This document shows, piece by piece, positions 41,812 through 50,242 of a stretch of DNA of 63,611 bases. The translations under genes and the position numbers were made by a program. Every line of letters begins with the position of its first letter. The first letter of the stretch is position 1. The stretch lies in assembly GCF_900187645.1 (NCBI RefSeq), contig NZ_FYEE01000017.1, positions 1-63,611 of the forward strand. The letters run 5' to 3'. Under the pieces are notes generated by a model. The model was given only the letters and a program-made list of their open reading frames with translations. It was not told the origin of the DNA and did no database searches. This DNA comes from Pseudomonas sp. Irchel 3E20. Its GTDB lineage: Bacteria; Pseudomonadota; Gammaproteobacteria; Pseudomonadales; Pseudomonadaceae.

Positions 41812-42963
41812 ATGACCGCCATCAGCACCCCAGCCCCGGTGATCCCCGGGCGCCTGGAGCAAATGTCCACTCGCCTCGCCTATCTCATCGCCGGTTTCGG
41901 CATCGCTGCCTGGGCGCCGTTGGTGCCCTACGCCAAGGCCCGCGCGGCCCTGGATGAAGGCACCCTGGGGTTATTGCTGCTGTGCCTGGGGGTAGGTTCG
42001 ATCATCGCCATGCCCGTGTCCGGTGCGCTGGCTTCGCGCTATGGCTGCCGGCGGGTGATGGCCGGCGGCACCTTGCTGATCTGCCTGGCGTTACCGTTAT
42101 TGGCCACAGTGACTTCGCTGCCGTTGCTGATCGCGACGCTGTTTGTGTTCGGCGCCGGGCTCGGTTGCGTGGACTCCACCGTCAACCTGCAAGCGGTGAT
42201 CGTCGAACGCGCCAGCGGCAAGACCATGATGTCGGGCTTCCACGGCATGTTCAGCCTGGGCGGGATCGTCGGCGCGGCCGGGGTCAGTGCCTTGCTGGGC
42301 CTAGGCATGACGCCGCTGGGGGCGATGTGGGTGGTGGTGGCCCTGATCCTGCTGGCCTTGCTCAAGGCCGGCCCGCACATGCTGGCCTATGGCAGTCAAC
42401 GCAGCGGCCCGGCCTTCGCCATCCCCCATGGCGTGGTGCTGTTTATCGGTTGCCTGTGCTTTGTGGTGTTTTTGGCCGAAGGCGCGGTGCTGGACTGGAG
42501 CGCGGTGTTCCTCACCGCCGAGCGCAACCTGGACGCCGCTTATGCCGGCCTTGGCTATGCGGCGTTTGCCCTTACCATGACCGTGGGGCGCCTGACCGGC
42601 GATGCCATCGTGCGCCGCCTCGGCACCACCCGGGTGATTGTGCTGGGCGGGTTGACCGCCGCCGCGGGCCTGTTGCTGGCCACCCTGGCGCCGTCCTGGG
42701 AAGCGGCATTGGTGGGCTATGCACTGGTGGGCGCCGGGTGCTCGAACATCGTGCCGGTGCTGTACACCGCGGTGGGCAAGCAAACCCTCATGCCCGAGAG
42801 CATCGCCGTACCGGCCATCACCACCCTGGGCTACGCCGGCATCCTCGCCGGCCCGGCGCTGATCGGCTTCGTCGCCCACGCCAGCAGCCTGAGCCTGGCC
42901 TTCGGCCTGATCGCCGTGGCGCTACTGGGCGTGGCCATCAGCGGCAAAATCCTCAAGGCCTGA
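41812..42963 (+). CDS. MFS transporter (fucose-permease/YbjJ-like)
   Basis: 383 residues from the ATG at 41812 (AAGGA upstream). Twelve membrane segments. The plan resembles the YbjJ group of MFS carriers: IAGFGIAAWAPLVPYAKARA, GVGSIIAMPVSGALASRYG, GFHGMFSLGGIVGAAGVSAL and DAIVRRLGTTRVIVLGGLTA. Substrate unknown. The frame is open 200 bp upstream through the REP repeat, but that part is not coding. Confidence 0.85.
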   Translation: MTAISTPAPVIPGRLEQMSTRLAYLIAGFGIAAWAPLVPYAKARAALDEGTLGLLLLCLGVGSIIAMPVSGALASRYGCRRVMAGGTLLICLALPLLATVTSLPLLIATLFVFGAGLGCVDSTVNLQAVIVERASGKTMMSGFHGMFSLGGIVGAAGVSALLGLGMTPLGAMWVVVALILLALLKAGPHMLAYGSQRSGPAFAIPHGVVLFIGCLCFVVFLAEGAVLDWSAVFLTAERNLDAAYAGLGYAAFALTMTVGRLTGDAIVRRLGTTRVIVLGGLTAAAGLLLATLAPSWEAALVGYALVGAGCSNIVPVLYTAVGKQTLMPESIAVPAITTLGYAGILAGPALIGFVAHASSLSLAFGLIAVALLGVAISGKILKA

Positions 42964-43027
42964 GGCCCCGTGTGCGTCCCTTTGTAGCCAGCAGGCTTGC
43001 CCGTGCTAGGGCGGCCGGGCTAGCACC

Positions 43028-43340
43028 TCAATCCTCCTGGGGCAGTTTGCGAAAACCGACGGCCAGGCGATTCCAGCTGTTGATGGTGGCGATGGCCACG
43101 GTCAGGTCGACCATCTCGGCGGGGCTGAACTCGGCGCTCAGTTGCTCGTAGTCGGCCTCCGGGGCGTGGGTCTGGCTAATCAGGGTTACCGATTCGGCCC
43201 AGGCCAGGGCGGCGCGCTCGCGGGCGGATCAGCTCCAGCAGGTTTTTTTCCAGAGGCAGTTTCGACACCGCGGTTTCCAGGGCCAGCATAGCTTTGAGGG
43301 CATTGGGGGATGCGGTGTAGAAATCGATACGCGGTTGCAT
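43028..43340 (-). pseudogene. Carboxymuconolactone decarboxylase (AhpD-like) gene with internal deletion
   Basis: The minus strand starts MQPRIDFYTASPNALKAMLA ... SKLPLEKNLLELIR, a typical AhpD-like start. It then jumps near 43225 into another frame reading ERAALAWAESVTLISQTHAP ... INSWNRLAVGFRKLPQED-stop, the normal C-terminus. The middle part, about 40 codons with the CxxC active-site pair, is missing and the frame is broken, so no functional enzyme is made. Recent decay is likely since both halves are otherwise clean. Confidence 0.88.
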
Positions 43341-43510
43341 GTGGGTGGCTCCGTTGAGGATGGGGAGGCGCTCCCGGCACAAATAGCCAATGCGGGGGAA
43401 GATGAGGGAGCCAATGTGCGCCGCGGGGTAAAAACCTCCAAAAAAAAACCAACACCATAGACCGCGAGTGAATAACCCCGATGTAAAACCAGCAAAGAGC
43501 CTCTAAAAAA

Positions 43511-43526
43511 CTGTCAATTATGACAG
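43511..43526. promoter_or_regulatory. lux-box-like palindrome 4
   Basis: CTGTCAATTATGACAG, flanked by A and T to give ACTGTCA...TGACAGT. 69 bp before the start of the M60-like peptidase gene; followed by TAGCC exactly as copy 1 is. Confidence 0.68.
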
Positions 43527-43595
43527 TAGCCATTCCCTCACTTGCGCTTTACAACGTTATGTACCCCAAGCCCTATCACACAATAGGCAGACATA

Positions 43596-46136
43596 ATGAA
43601 CAACCCCATTAAACGCTTCACGCCTTACACCCTGGAAAACCCCGTCTGGTTATTGGCAGCTGACTTGAGAAAAGGCACGTTCCATGATCGGCAGGCCTTG
43701 GGGTTCATTCTGCCCGCGGGGGAAAGTATCAACGTGCGGCGCTCAAGCCCCATTGATACCGACCTGATACTCAACTTCTTTAATGATGACAGACGCACCG
43801 AGAGTAGCGTCGTCATTACCAGCCAGTGGACCACATTTACCGCCACTCACCCGGCCGTTGTTTTTATCCAGACGCCCTATAGCGCAATTACAGCCGAGAT
43901 TGAATACACCGTTACCCGCGAAAAACCGCTGCCAATCTACACCCCACAAGGCAATGCCCAGGCTTTCTTCCAAACCTGGGACGAACAGGACGCAGAATTT
44001 GCACTTATCCAAACCACTTATGCCAACTTACTCGTACCGGCCTTCGATAAACAGAAAACCAAAGAACTGCACCAAACCTGTGGGCTCGACAGTTTGGAGA
44101 CGTTCTACACCAGCGTTTTCGAGTACTTCAACTCACTGGCTGGAATATCCTTTACCACCACCGTGCGCACCGACAGAAACATCCCCAACCGTTACTTTAT
44201 AAAGGCGGATAAAAGCGGTGGCGGGGGGGCCTATTATGGTCACAGCTGGATAGCGCAAGTCAGCCCTTCAATAGCCACCTGCGGCCTGGACGTGCGCCCG
44301 GACAACTGGTGCGCCCTGCATGAAATAGCCCACGGCTACCAAGGTGTCTTTATGCAAAACACCACGGTTCCCAGTGGCGAAGTCTGGAACAACGTCTACG
44401 CCGCGTATTACCAGCATAAAATGATGGGCAATGAAATTTATGAACGAGGCTGGATGTACGGTGGAAACTCGGAACGCACCTTCGTTGAATTGCAAAACCG
44501 CTTAGACAGCAATACGCCCATTACGACATGGCACTATTGGGAGCGGTTGTTTTTCTTCCTATTCATCTTCGACAAGGCGGGGGAGCACGTTATCAGTTTG
44601 TTCAACCAGGAATATCGTCGCCTCGTTTCCAAAGACGACTTCAAACTGGCAGATCACCCCATGATGGATGTCATCGCACGCATTTGTGCTACACGGGCAA
44701 ACGTGGATATCGGCCCCTTCATGGCATTTGTACAGGCGCCACTGTCCTACCGCCTGCGCGACACCAACCTCTACAACAACCTGATACCTGCCTGGCCGCT
44801 TTATCGCCTGGTCCCTGCGGCCAGCCTGCGGCAGATCCAGCAGACCCTGCGCCTTAAGACGCCCCTTTCCCTGGTCGATAGCCGCCAGTTGAAAACCACC
44901 GACCTCAAAGGCAGCCTGAAGCTCACCATGAATGCCCAGAGTTTCAAGGAAAGCCAAGGCAAAGTGCTGCTGATAAAAGACGGCAGCAACATTTCACGCT
45001 TGCAAACGATCACGTCACCTGAGATCCATCTCAATAATTTCCCCATAGGCGTCTATACACTCCTGCATCCCTCTGCACCTCACGCCCGGCGTATAGCCAC
45101 TTGCAACCATATCGAGGTCCAAGCCCTTGCGGATAACCCTGTGACGCTGGAGTACCAATACTACTTTTCGCCGTCACTGGCATCACAGCGAATATCCCTG
45201 AGGGGGCTTTCCGGAGAATTCGCCTCATTAGAGTTCGATATGCAATCGTCAAGCCTGAAAATCAATGTCATCAGTTCCAGGCCACACCCTTATGCACACA
45301 ACACTATTTACGCGGCAATCACCGTGCAGGACAGAAACGACTTCCTCCTCTTTCACAAAGATATGCCCGGCATTGATACGGTTATCTCCAGCGACGAAAT
45401 TGCCATTGGCTCCGGATATAAAGTTACTCTTTTTCATCAAGAACCAACACGGTTGGTCAGTACGCCCACAGTACACCCCATCATCAATAAACAATTGCCG
45501 ACCAATGTATTCGAAATAACACAACAAGGGCTGCGCAACACCAGCCTGAACAATGACCCTGGGGATAACCTCAAAGCCGAAATTGAAAAAACCGCCAATA
45601 GCCTGCGCCAGGCCTCACACTTACTGCTGCATCTTGACCTGCCCGTGAGAGATGATCTCTATACCGCAATCGATACATTCACCACATCCGAACGTTTGTC
45701 GTTACTTGAACAATACGCTGACTTATGGCCTTCCTACGCAGACACCGGCGGCCCAGTAGTTCCGGGCGGTTATTTCACCTGGCGACAACCGGGCCTCGGC
45801 AATTACACATCAGTAAATATCAGTATCGACACCAATGCCGAGACGATCAGTATTGAAACAATAGCGCGCGCGCCACATTCTTATTTGATAGCGATCTATA
45901 TAGCGGTATGGGTGCGCACCGAAAAAGGGGAAGTTCTGCATTGTCAGGAGTTGCGCGGCGACGCTCTCCCACAAGCGGTTAATGTCACCCTCCCCTTCCA
46001 AAAGGGATACACGGTGAGTGTTCTGCACTTGGAGCCGACCCGTAGCGAGTTGATAAATACCGACACTCAAGTCCAATTTGCGGTCAAGCAAATCCATACT
46101 GTCCGCGCCATGGGGGACGGAAAACTTCAACTTTGA
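43596..46136 (+). CDS. M60/enhancin-like zinc metallopeptidase
   Basis: 846 residues. Residues 242-246 are HEIAH, followed after 15 residues by E262 (GEVWNN), which fits the HExxH-x(8-28)-E zinc signature of peptidase M60/viral enhancin. Around it are AYYGHSWIAQVSP and WHYWERLFFFLFIFDKAG, the usual neighbours of the catalytic site. Residues about 20-110 form a beta domain, and residues about 430-846 are two related C-terminal beta-domains (each with W.R.GLGNYT or PYAHNTIYAAITVQ wording) that may bind glycans. Family members digest mucin or the insect peritrophic matrix. No signal peptide is seen, so export is unexplained. A lux-box-like site lies upstream. Confidence 0.8.
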   Translation: MNNPIKRFTPYTLENPVWLLAADLRKGTFHDRQALGFILPAGESINVRRSSPIDTDLILNFFNDDRRTESSVVITSQWTTFTATHPAVVFIQTPYSAITAEIEYTVTREKPLPIYTPQGNAQAFFQTWDEQDAEFALIQTTYANLLVPAFDKQKTKELHQTCGLDSLETFYTSVFEYFNSLAGISFTTTVRTDRNIPNRYFIKADKSGGGGAYYGHSWIAQVSPSIATCGLDVRPDNWCALHEIAHGYQGVFMQNTTVPSGEVWNNVYAAYYQHKMMGNEIYERGWMYGGNSERTFVELQNRLDSNTPITTWHYWERLFFFLFIFDKAGEHVISLFNQEYRRLVSKDDFKLADHPMMDVIARICATRANVDIGPFMAFVQAPLSYRLRDTNLYNNLIPAWPLYRLVPAASLRQIQQTLRLKTPLSLVDSRQLKTTDLKGSLKLTMNAQSFKESQGKVLLIKDGSNISRLQTITSPEIHLNNFPIGVYTLLHPSAPHARRIATCNHIEVQALADNPVTLEYQYYFSPSLASQRISLRGLSGEFASLEFDMQSSSLKINVISSRPHPYAHNTIYAAITVQDRNDFLLFHKDMPGIDTVISSDEIAIGSGYKVTLFHQEPTRLVSTPTVHPIINKQLPTNVFEITQQGLRNTSLNNDPGDNLKAEIEKTANSLRQASHLLLHLDLPVRDDLYTAIDTFTTSERLSLLEQYADLWPSYADTGGPVVPGGYFTWRQPGLGNYTSVNISIDTNAETISIETIARAPHSYLIAIYIAVWVRTEKGEVLHCQELRGDALPQAVNVTLPFQKGYTVSVLHLEPTRSELINTDTQVQFAVKQIHTVRAMGDGKLQL

Positions 46137-46162
46137 AGCGTTAGTAGGGGTTCAGCAGGGCC

Positions 46163-46371
46163 ATGGGCTGTACCCAGGGCGAGCATAAAACCCTGCAACT
46201 GGCGGACGGCAGCCAAGTGCTGCTCCACAAGGCCAGCACACTGAACATCGCGTTTTCGTCGGTAGAGCGCCGCATCAGGTTGCTGGACCTCATCACCACC
46301 GCCAAGGGCAGCGACCCGCGCCCCTTTGTCGTGCAAACCCCACACAGCACCGCAGGGCTTCGCCCCCTCCC
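46163..46371 (+). pseudogene. FecR-family anti-sigma factor fragment
   Basis: The frame reads GEHKTLQLADGSQVLLHKAS, FSSVERRIRLLDLITTAKGS, DPRPFVVQTPHSTAGLRPL, clearly the middle of a FecR-type periplasmic/inner-membrane regulator. Both the N-terminal anchor and the C-terminal domain are absent and no sigma factor or TonB receptor gene adjoins. A remnant of a deleted iron-uptake signalling locus between the M60 gene and mscS. Confidence 0.75.
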
Positions 46372-46392
46372 ACAGGTAAGGCGCGGCACGGT

Positions 46393-47712
46393 TCAACCGC
46401 GCGTGCGCAGCCACTGCATAAAGCCCTTGCGCGGTGCAGCCTTGGGCACTTCTTTAATCAGGGCCTGGGCGCTGTGCAAACGGTGGTCGAGCATCGCTTG
46501 CATGGCTTCGCCGATGTCGCGGCGGGCGTCGAGGCAGGGTTTGAGGTAGGCCTTTTCGATGCGGTAGAGGGTGCAGAAGGTCATGGCGATGAAGTCGGCG
46601 GGCACGCCTTCGCCGTCGAGGATGCCGGCTTCGCCGATCACCTCCCCCGGGCCCATGCGCCCGGCCTCGAACGGGGTGCCGTCGCGGCGCAGCACCACCG
46701 AGACCACGCCCGACTCGATGATGAACAAGTGGTCGCTGACCTCGCCGCTGGGCAGGATCGTATCGCCGGCGCGGAAGGTGTGCAGGGCCATGTTCTGGCT
46801 GAAGGTGTCTTTTTCATCCTGGCGCAGGGTGGAGAAAATGTTCGAGCGTTCCAGCAGTTGCCGTGGCCGCGACAGGCCCGGCGCAGGCGCGTCCGCCTCG
46901 GTGGACAAGAGGCTCACGCCGCTGGCCTGCAAATGCCGGTAGGCCAAGTCGAAGAGCAGGTTGCGCACCTCGCGCTTTTGCCCCATGGCGGCGACAAAGC
47001 CGCTGATCTCGTACTCCATGCCACTGCTGCTGGCGCTTTTGAGGGCGACGCTGGGCGCCGGTTTGCCGAGTAACTGGCGGCACCCCTGCATCGCCCGTTC
47101 GAGGGCTTCGATTACCGTTTGCGGGCGCGCGTGGGGGCTCACTTGCAGGCTGATGGACAGGCCATGCACGTCGCTGGGGCGGCTGAAGTTGATGATCTTG
47201 GCCTTGGCGGCCAGGGAGTTGGGGATCACCGCCATGCTGCCCTGGGCGGTTTGCAGGCGCGTGGCGCGCCAATCGATGTCCACGACCCGGCCTTCGGTGC
47301 CGTCGATGGAGATCCAGTCATCGATTTGGTAGGGCTTGGTGGTGTTGAGCACGATGCCGGAGAACACGTCACTGAGGGTGCTTTGCAGCGCCAGGCCGAC
47401 GATGATCGCCACCGCGCCCGAGGTGGCCAGCACGCCTTTGACCGGCAGGTCGAGCACGTAGGCCATGGCGGCGATGATGGCAATCAGGAATATCACCGCG
47501 CCGAGCAAATCCTGGAGCAAGCGCCCGGTGTGGCCGACGCGCTGCCACATCAGGGCGCCGAGCAACACGGTGAGGGTGCGGGCACCGTACAGCCACCAGC
47601 CAATCAGCAGCCCAGTGGCGGCCACGTGCAAGGCCACGTTATCGGCCCTGGGCGCCGGTTGCATGGGGCTCAGGCCTTCGTTGAACAGTAGGACGCTGAA
47701 CAAGGCAGGCAT
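46393..47712 (-). CDS. MscS-type mechanosensitive channel with C-terminal cyclic-nucleotide-binding domain
   Basis: 439 residues from the ATG at 47712 (GGAG seven bases upstream). A few N-terminal membrane helices, then the MscS pore helix and beta domain (LATSGAVAIIVGLALQSTLS, SGIVLNTTKPYQIDDWISID, RVVDIDWRATRLQT, VIPNSLAAKAKIINFSRP). Residues about 290-420 form a cNMP-binding domain (SNIFSTLRQDEKDTFSQNMA, GEVSDHLFIIESGVVSVVL, MGPGEVIGEAGILDG). This is the bCNG-type architecture; such proteins may be gated by cAMP or cGMP and are weakly or not mechanosensitive. Confidence 0.88.
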   Translation of the reverse strand: MPALFSVLLFNEGLSPMQPAPRADNVALHVAATGLLIGWWLYGARTLTVLLGALMWQRVGHTGRLLQDLLGAVIFLIAIIAAMAYVLDLPVKGVLATSGAVAIIVGLALQSTLSDVFSGIVLNTTKPYQIDDWISIDGTEGRVVDIDWRATRLQTAQGSMAVIPNSLAAKAKIINFSRPSDVHGLSISLQVSPHARPQTVIEALERAMQGCRQLLGKPAPSVALKSASSSGMEYEISGFVAAMGQKREVRNLLFDLAYRHLQASGVSLLSTEADAPAPGLSRPRQLLERSNIFSTLRQDEKDTFSQNMALHTFRAGDTILPSGEVSDHLFIIESGVVSVVLRRDGTPFEAGRMGPGEVIGEAGILDGEGVPADFIAMTFCTLYRIEKAYLKPCLDARRDIGEAMQAMLDHRLHSAQALIKEVPKAAPRKGFMQWLRTRG

Positions 47713-47774
47713 CAAACGGCTCCAGGGCGGCAATGACGCGAAGATCGCACACATTGGCGAGCAACCCCAGAGCC

Positions 47775-47804
47775 GTGTGGGAGTGGGCTCGCCCGCTCCC
47801 ACAC
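47775..47804. repeat. REP hairpin
   Basis: GTGTGGGAGTGGGC-TC-GCCCGCTCCCACAC: a single REP-like palindrome with one mismatch between two minus-strand genes; may double as a transcription brake. Confidence 0.7.
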
Positions 47805-47813
47805 GTGGGGCGT

Positions 47814-48440
47814 TTACTTGCCGTTGGTCAGGGTGTTGTAGCTGGTCATCAGGTTGCGGTAGTCGGGGATGTGGTTGGAGAACAGGGTGCCCAGGCCTTC
47901 CACATCGTTGCGCCAGTCACGGTGCAGTTCGCACGCCAGGCCAAACCAGGTCATCAGTTGCGCGCCGGAGGACGACATGCGGTCCCAGGCCGATTGGCGG
48001 GTCAGTTCGTTGAACGTGCCCGAAGCGTCGGTGACCACGAACACCTCAAAGCCTTCGGCCAGGGCCGACAGGGCCGGGAACGCCACGCAGACCTCGGTCA
48101 CCACGCCCGCGATAATCAGTTGCTTCTTGCCGGTGGCCTTGATCGCCTTGACGAAATCCTCGTTGTCCCAGGCGTTGATCTGGCCCGGGCGGGCGATGTA
48201 CGGCGCATCCGGGAACAGAGCCTTGAGCTCGGGCACCAGGGGGCCGTTGGGGCCGGTCTCGAAACTGGTGGTGAGGATGGTCGGCAGTTTGAAGTACTTG
48301 GCCAGGTCGGCCAGGGCCAGGACGTTGTTCTTGAAACGGTCCGGGTCGATGTCCCGTACCAGCGACAGCAGGCCGGCTTGATGGTCCACCAACAGAACGG
48401 CGGCGTTGTCTTTGTCCAGGCGCTTGTAAGAGGTAGTCAT
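47814..48440 (-). CDS. ycaC: Isochorismatase-family hydrolase YcaC
   Basis: 208 residues from the ATG at 48440 with GAGGA upstream, the exact length of E. coli YcaC. Cysteine-hydrolase motifs: Asp in AAVLLVDHQAGL, Lys in the ATGKKQLIIAG region, and nucleophile Cys in AGVVTEVCVAFPALSALAEG. Family enzymes hydrolyse small amides or isochorismate-like ethers; the YcaC substrate is unknown. A paralogue follows upstream (48499), and pirin and a LysR gene complete the cluster. Confidence 0.88.
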   Translation of the reverse strand: MTTSYKRLDKDNAAVLLVDHQAGLLSLVRDIDPDRFKNNVLALADLAKYFKLPTILTTSFETGPNGPLVPELKALFPDAPYIARPGQINAWDNEDFVKAIKATGKKQLIIAGVVTEVCVAFPALSALAEGFEVFVVTDASGTFNELTRQSAWDRMSSSGAQLMTWFGLACELHRDWRNDVEGLGTLFSNHIPDYRNLMTSYNTLTNGK

Positions 48441-48498
48441 TGCAGTAGTCCTCGCGAGGTAAAAGTACCGGCGGCATGCCGGCACCGGGGTGTCTGGA

Positions 48499-49185
48499 TC
48501 AGCGCTGGGAGTCCAGCACTTCGTGATCGGTGGCCACTTGCTGGGCCTTGAGGTAGCTCTCGATCAGCAACTGGTAGTGCGGCATGGCCTGGGCATAGAC
48601 CGCGGCCCATGCCTGCGCATCGGGGCGGTTCCACGAACCTTGCAGCTCAGAGAGCGTAGCCATGATGTCGATCGGCACCACCCCGGCCTGGGCCAAACGG
48701 GCGATGGTCAGATCGGTGGCCAAGGTGGAATGGTTGCCCGAGGCATCGACCACGGCGAACACCTTGTAGCCTTCATGCACGGCGGCAATGGCGGGAAACG
48801 CCAGGCACACGCTGGTCAGGGTGCCGGCGATCACCAGGGTTTTCTTGCCGGTGGCCTTGACCGCCGCGTGGAACTGGGGGTTGTCCCAGGCGTTGATTTC
48901 ACCTTTGCGCGCCACGTATTGGGCGTGGGGCGCCTCTTGGTGGATCTCGGGGATCAGCGGCCCGTTCGGCCCCTGGGGCACCGAAGCGGTGGTGATGACC
49001 GGCATCTTCAACAAGGTGGCGGCCTTGGCCAGTGCGATGGCGTTGGCGCGCAGTTGCGGTACGTCCATGTCCTTGACGATCTGGAACAGGCCACTCTGGT
49101 GGTCAATCAGCAGCATCGCCGTGTCGTTGGGGTCGATGGTGGGCTTGAGGCCGTTGAAATTGGCCGCGTGGGTCGTGGTGTTCAT
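48499..49185 (-). CDS. Isochorismatase-family hydrolase, YcaC paralogue
   Basis: 228 residues, paralogous to the downstream gene: TAMLLIDHQSGLFQIVKDMD, ATGKKTLVIAGTLTSVCLAF with the catalytic Cys, and VVDASGNHSTLATDLTIARL. Here TLTSVC replaces VVTEVC of the paralogue. AAGAGGAAA lies before the ATG. Probably co-transcribed with ycaC (58 bp gap) and the pirin gene, suggesting a small detoxification or aromatic-metabolite operon. Confidence 0.88.
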   Translation of the reverse strand: MNTTTHAANFNGLKPTIDPNDTAMLLIDHQSGLFQIVKDMDVPQLRANAIALAKAATLLKMPVITTASVPQGPNGPLIPEIHQEAPHAQYVARKGEINAWDNPQFHAAVKATGKKTLVIAGTLTSVCLAFPAIAAVHEGYKVFAVVDASGNHSTLATDLTIARLAQAGVVPIDIMATLSELQGSWNRPDAQAWAAVYAQAMPHYQLLIESYLKAQQVATDHEVLDSQR

Positions 49186-49270
49186 CAGCGTTTCCTCTTT
49201 TCTGTGGGCAACAGCCGTCCCTGGCCGGTGTCATGGCCTGCCGATCCTGAGCAGGGTTGCGGGGTTGCGC

Positions 49271-50137
49271 TTAGGGGTGCATCTGGCCAAAACGGCCGGA
49301 TTGGAAGTCGGCGAAAGCCTGGTGGATTTCTGCCTCGCTGTTCATCACGAACGGGCCGTGGCCGACGATGGGTTCGTCGATCGGCTCGCCGCTGAGCAAC
49401 AGCACCACCGCATCGCTACTGGCCTCCAGGGCCAACTGGTCGCCGACGCGCTCGAACAGGGCCAACTGGCCTTCGCGCACTAACTCCAGGCCATTGACCT
49501 GCACCGTGCCGCGCAGCACCACCAACGCGGTATTGCGCCCTTCGTGCAGGTCCAGGGTGACCGCTTTGCCGGCAGTGAGGCGCAGGTCCCAAACATCGAT
49601 TGGGGTGAAGGTGCGCGCCGGCCCGGTGCGGCCGTCGAACTCACCGGCGATCAAACGCAGGCTGCCGGCACCGTCCTTGAGGGCAAGGGTGGGAATGTCG
49701 CCGTCGAGAATGGTCTGGTAGCCTGGCTCGGCCATTTTGTCCGTGGCCGGCAGGTTGACCCACAACTGCACCATTTCCAGGGTGCCGCCGCGTTGAGCGA
49801 AGGCTTCGGAATGGAATTCCTCGTGCAGGATCCCTGACGCGGCAGTCATCCACTGCACATCGCCCGGGCCAATGATGCCGCCGGCGCCGGTGGAGTCGCG
49901 GTGCTCCACTTCGCCTTTGTAGACGATGGTCACGGTTTCAAAACCGCGGTGCGGGTGTTGGCCGACGCCACGGCGCTGGCTGGTGGGGGTGAATTCGGCT
50001 GGGCCGGCGTGGTCCAGCAGCAGGAATGGGCTGATGTGCTTGCCCAGGTTGTCGTAGGAAAACAGGGTACGAACCGGGAAACCATCGCCCACCCAATGGC
50101 CTCGTGGGCTGGTGTAGATACCGATGATGTTTTTCAT
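49271..50137 (-). CDS. Pirin-family protein
   Basis: 288 residues, a bicupin. Metal ligands are present: H61 and H63 in QHPHRGFETVTIVYKGEVEH, and H105 and E107 in ASGILHEEFHS. Pirins bind iron; some (YhhW) have quercetin dioxygenase activity. First gene of a minus-strand set with two isochorismatase-family hydrolases, divergent from the LysR regulator at 50243, which probably controls it. Confidence 0.92.
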   Translation of the reverse strand: MKNIIGIYTSPRGHWVGDGFPVRTLFSYDNLGKHISPFLLLDHAGPAEFTPTSQRRGVGQHPHRGFETVTIVYKGEVEHRDSTGAGGIIGPGDVQWMTAASGILHEEFHSEAFAQRGGTLEMVQLWVNLPATDKMAEPGYQTILDGDIPTLALKDGAGSLRLIAGEFDGRTGPARTFTPIDVWDLRLTAGKAVTLDLHEGRNTALVVLRGTVQVNGLELVREGQLALFERVGDQLALEASSDAVVLLLSGEPIDEPIVGHGPFVMNSEAEIHQAFADFQSGRFGQMHP

Positions 50138-50242
50138 GGTGCCTCCAAAAAGGGGTGAGTGACGCGATGGACAAAGGTTAATTGCGTCACCTTTGCTGCG
50201 CTAGACTGCGAAAATCACTCTTAGCGTTCTATTTGGAGAACG

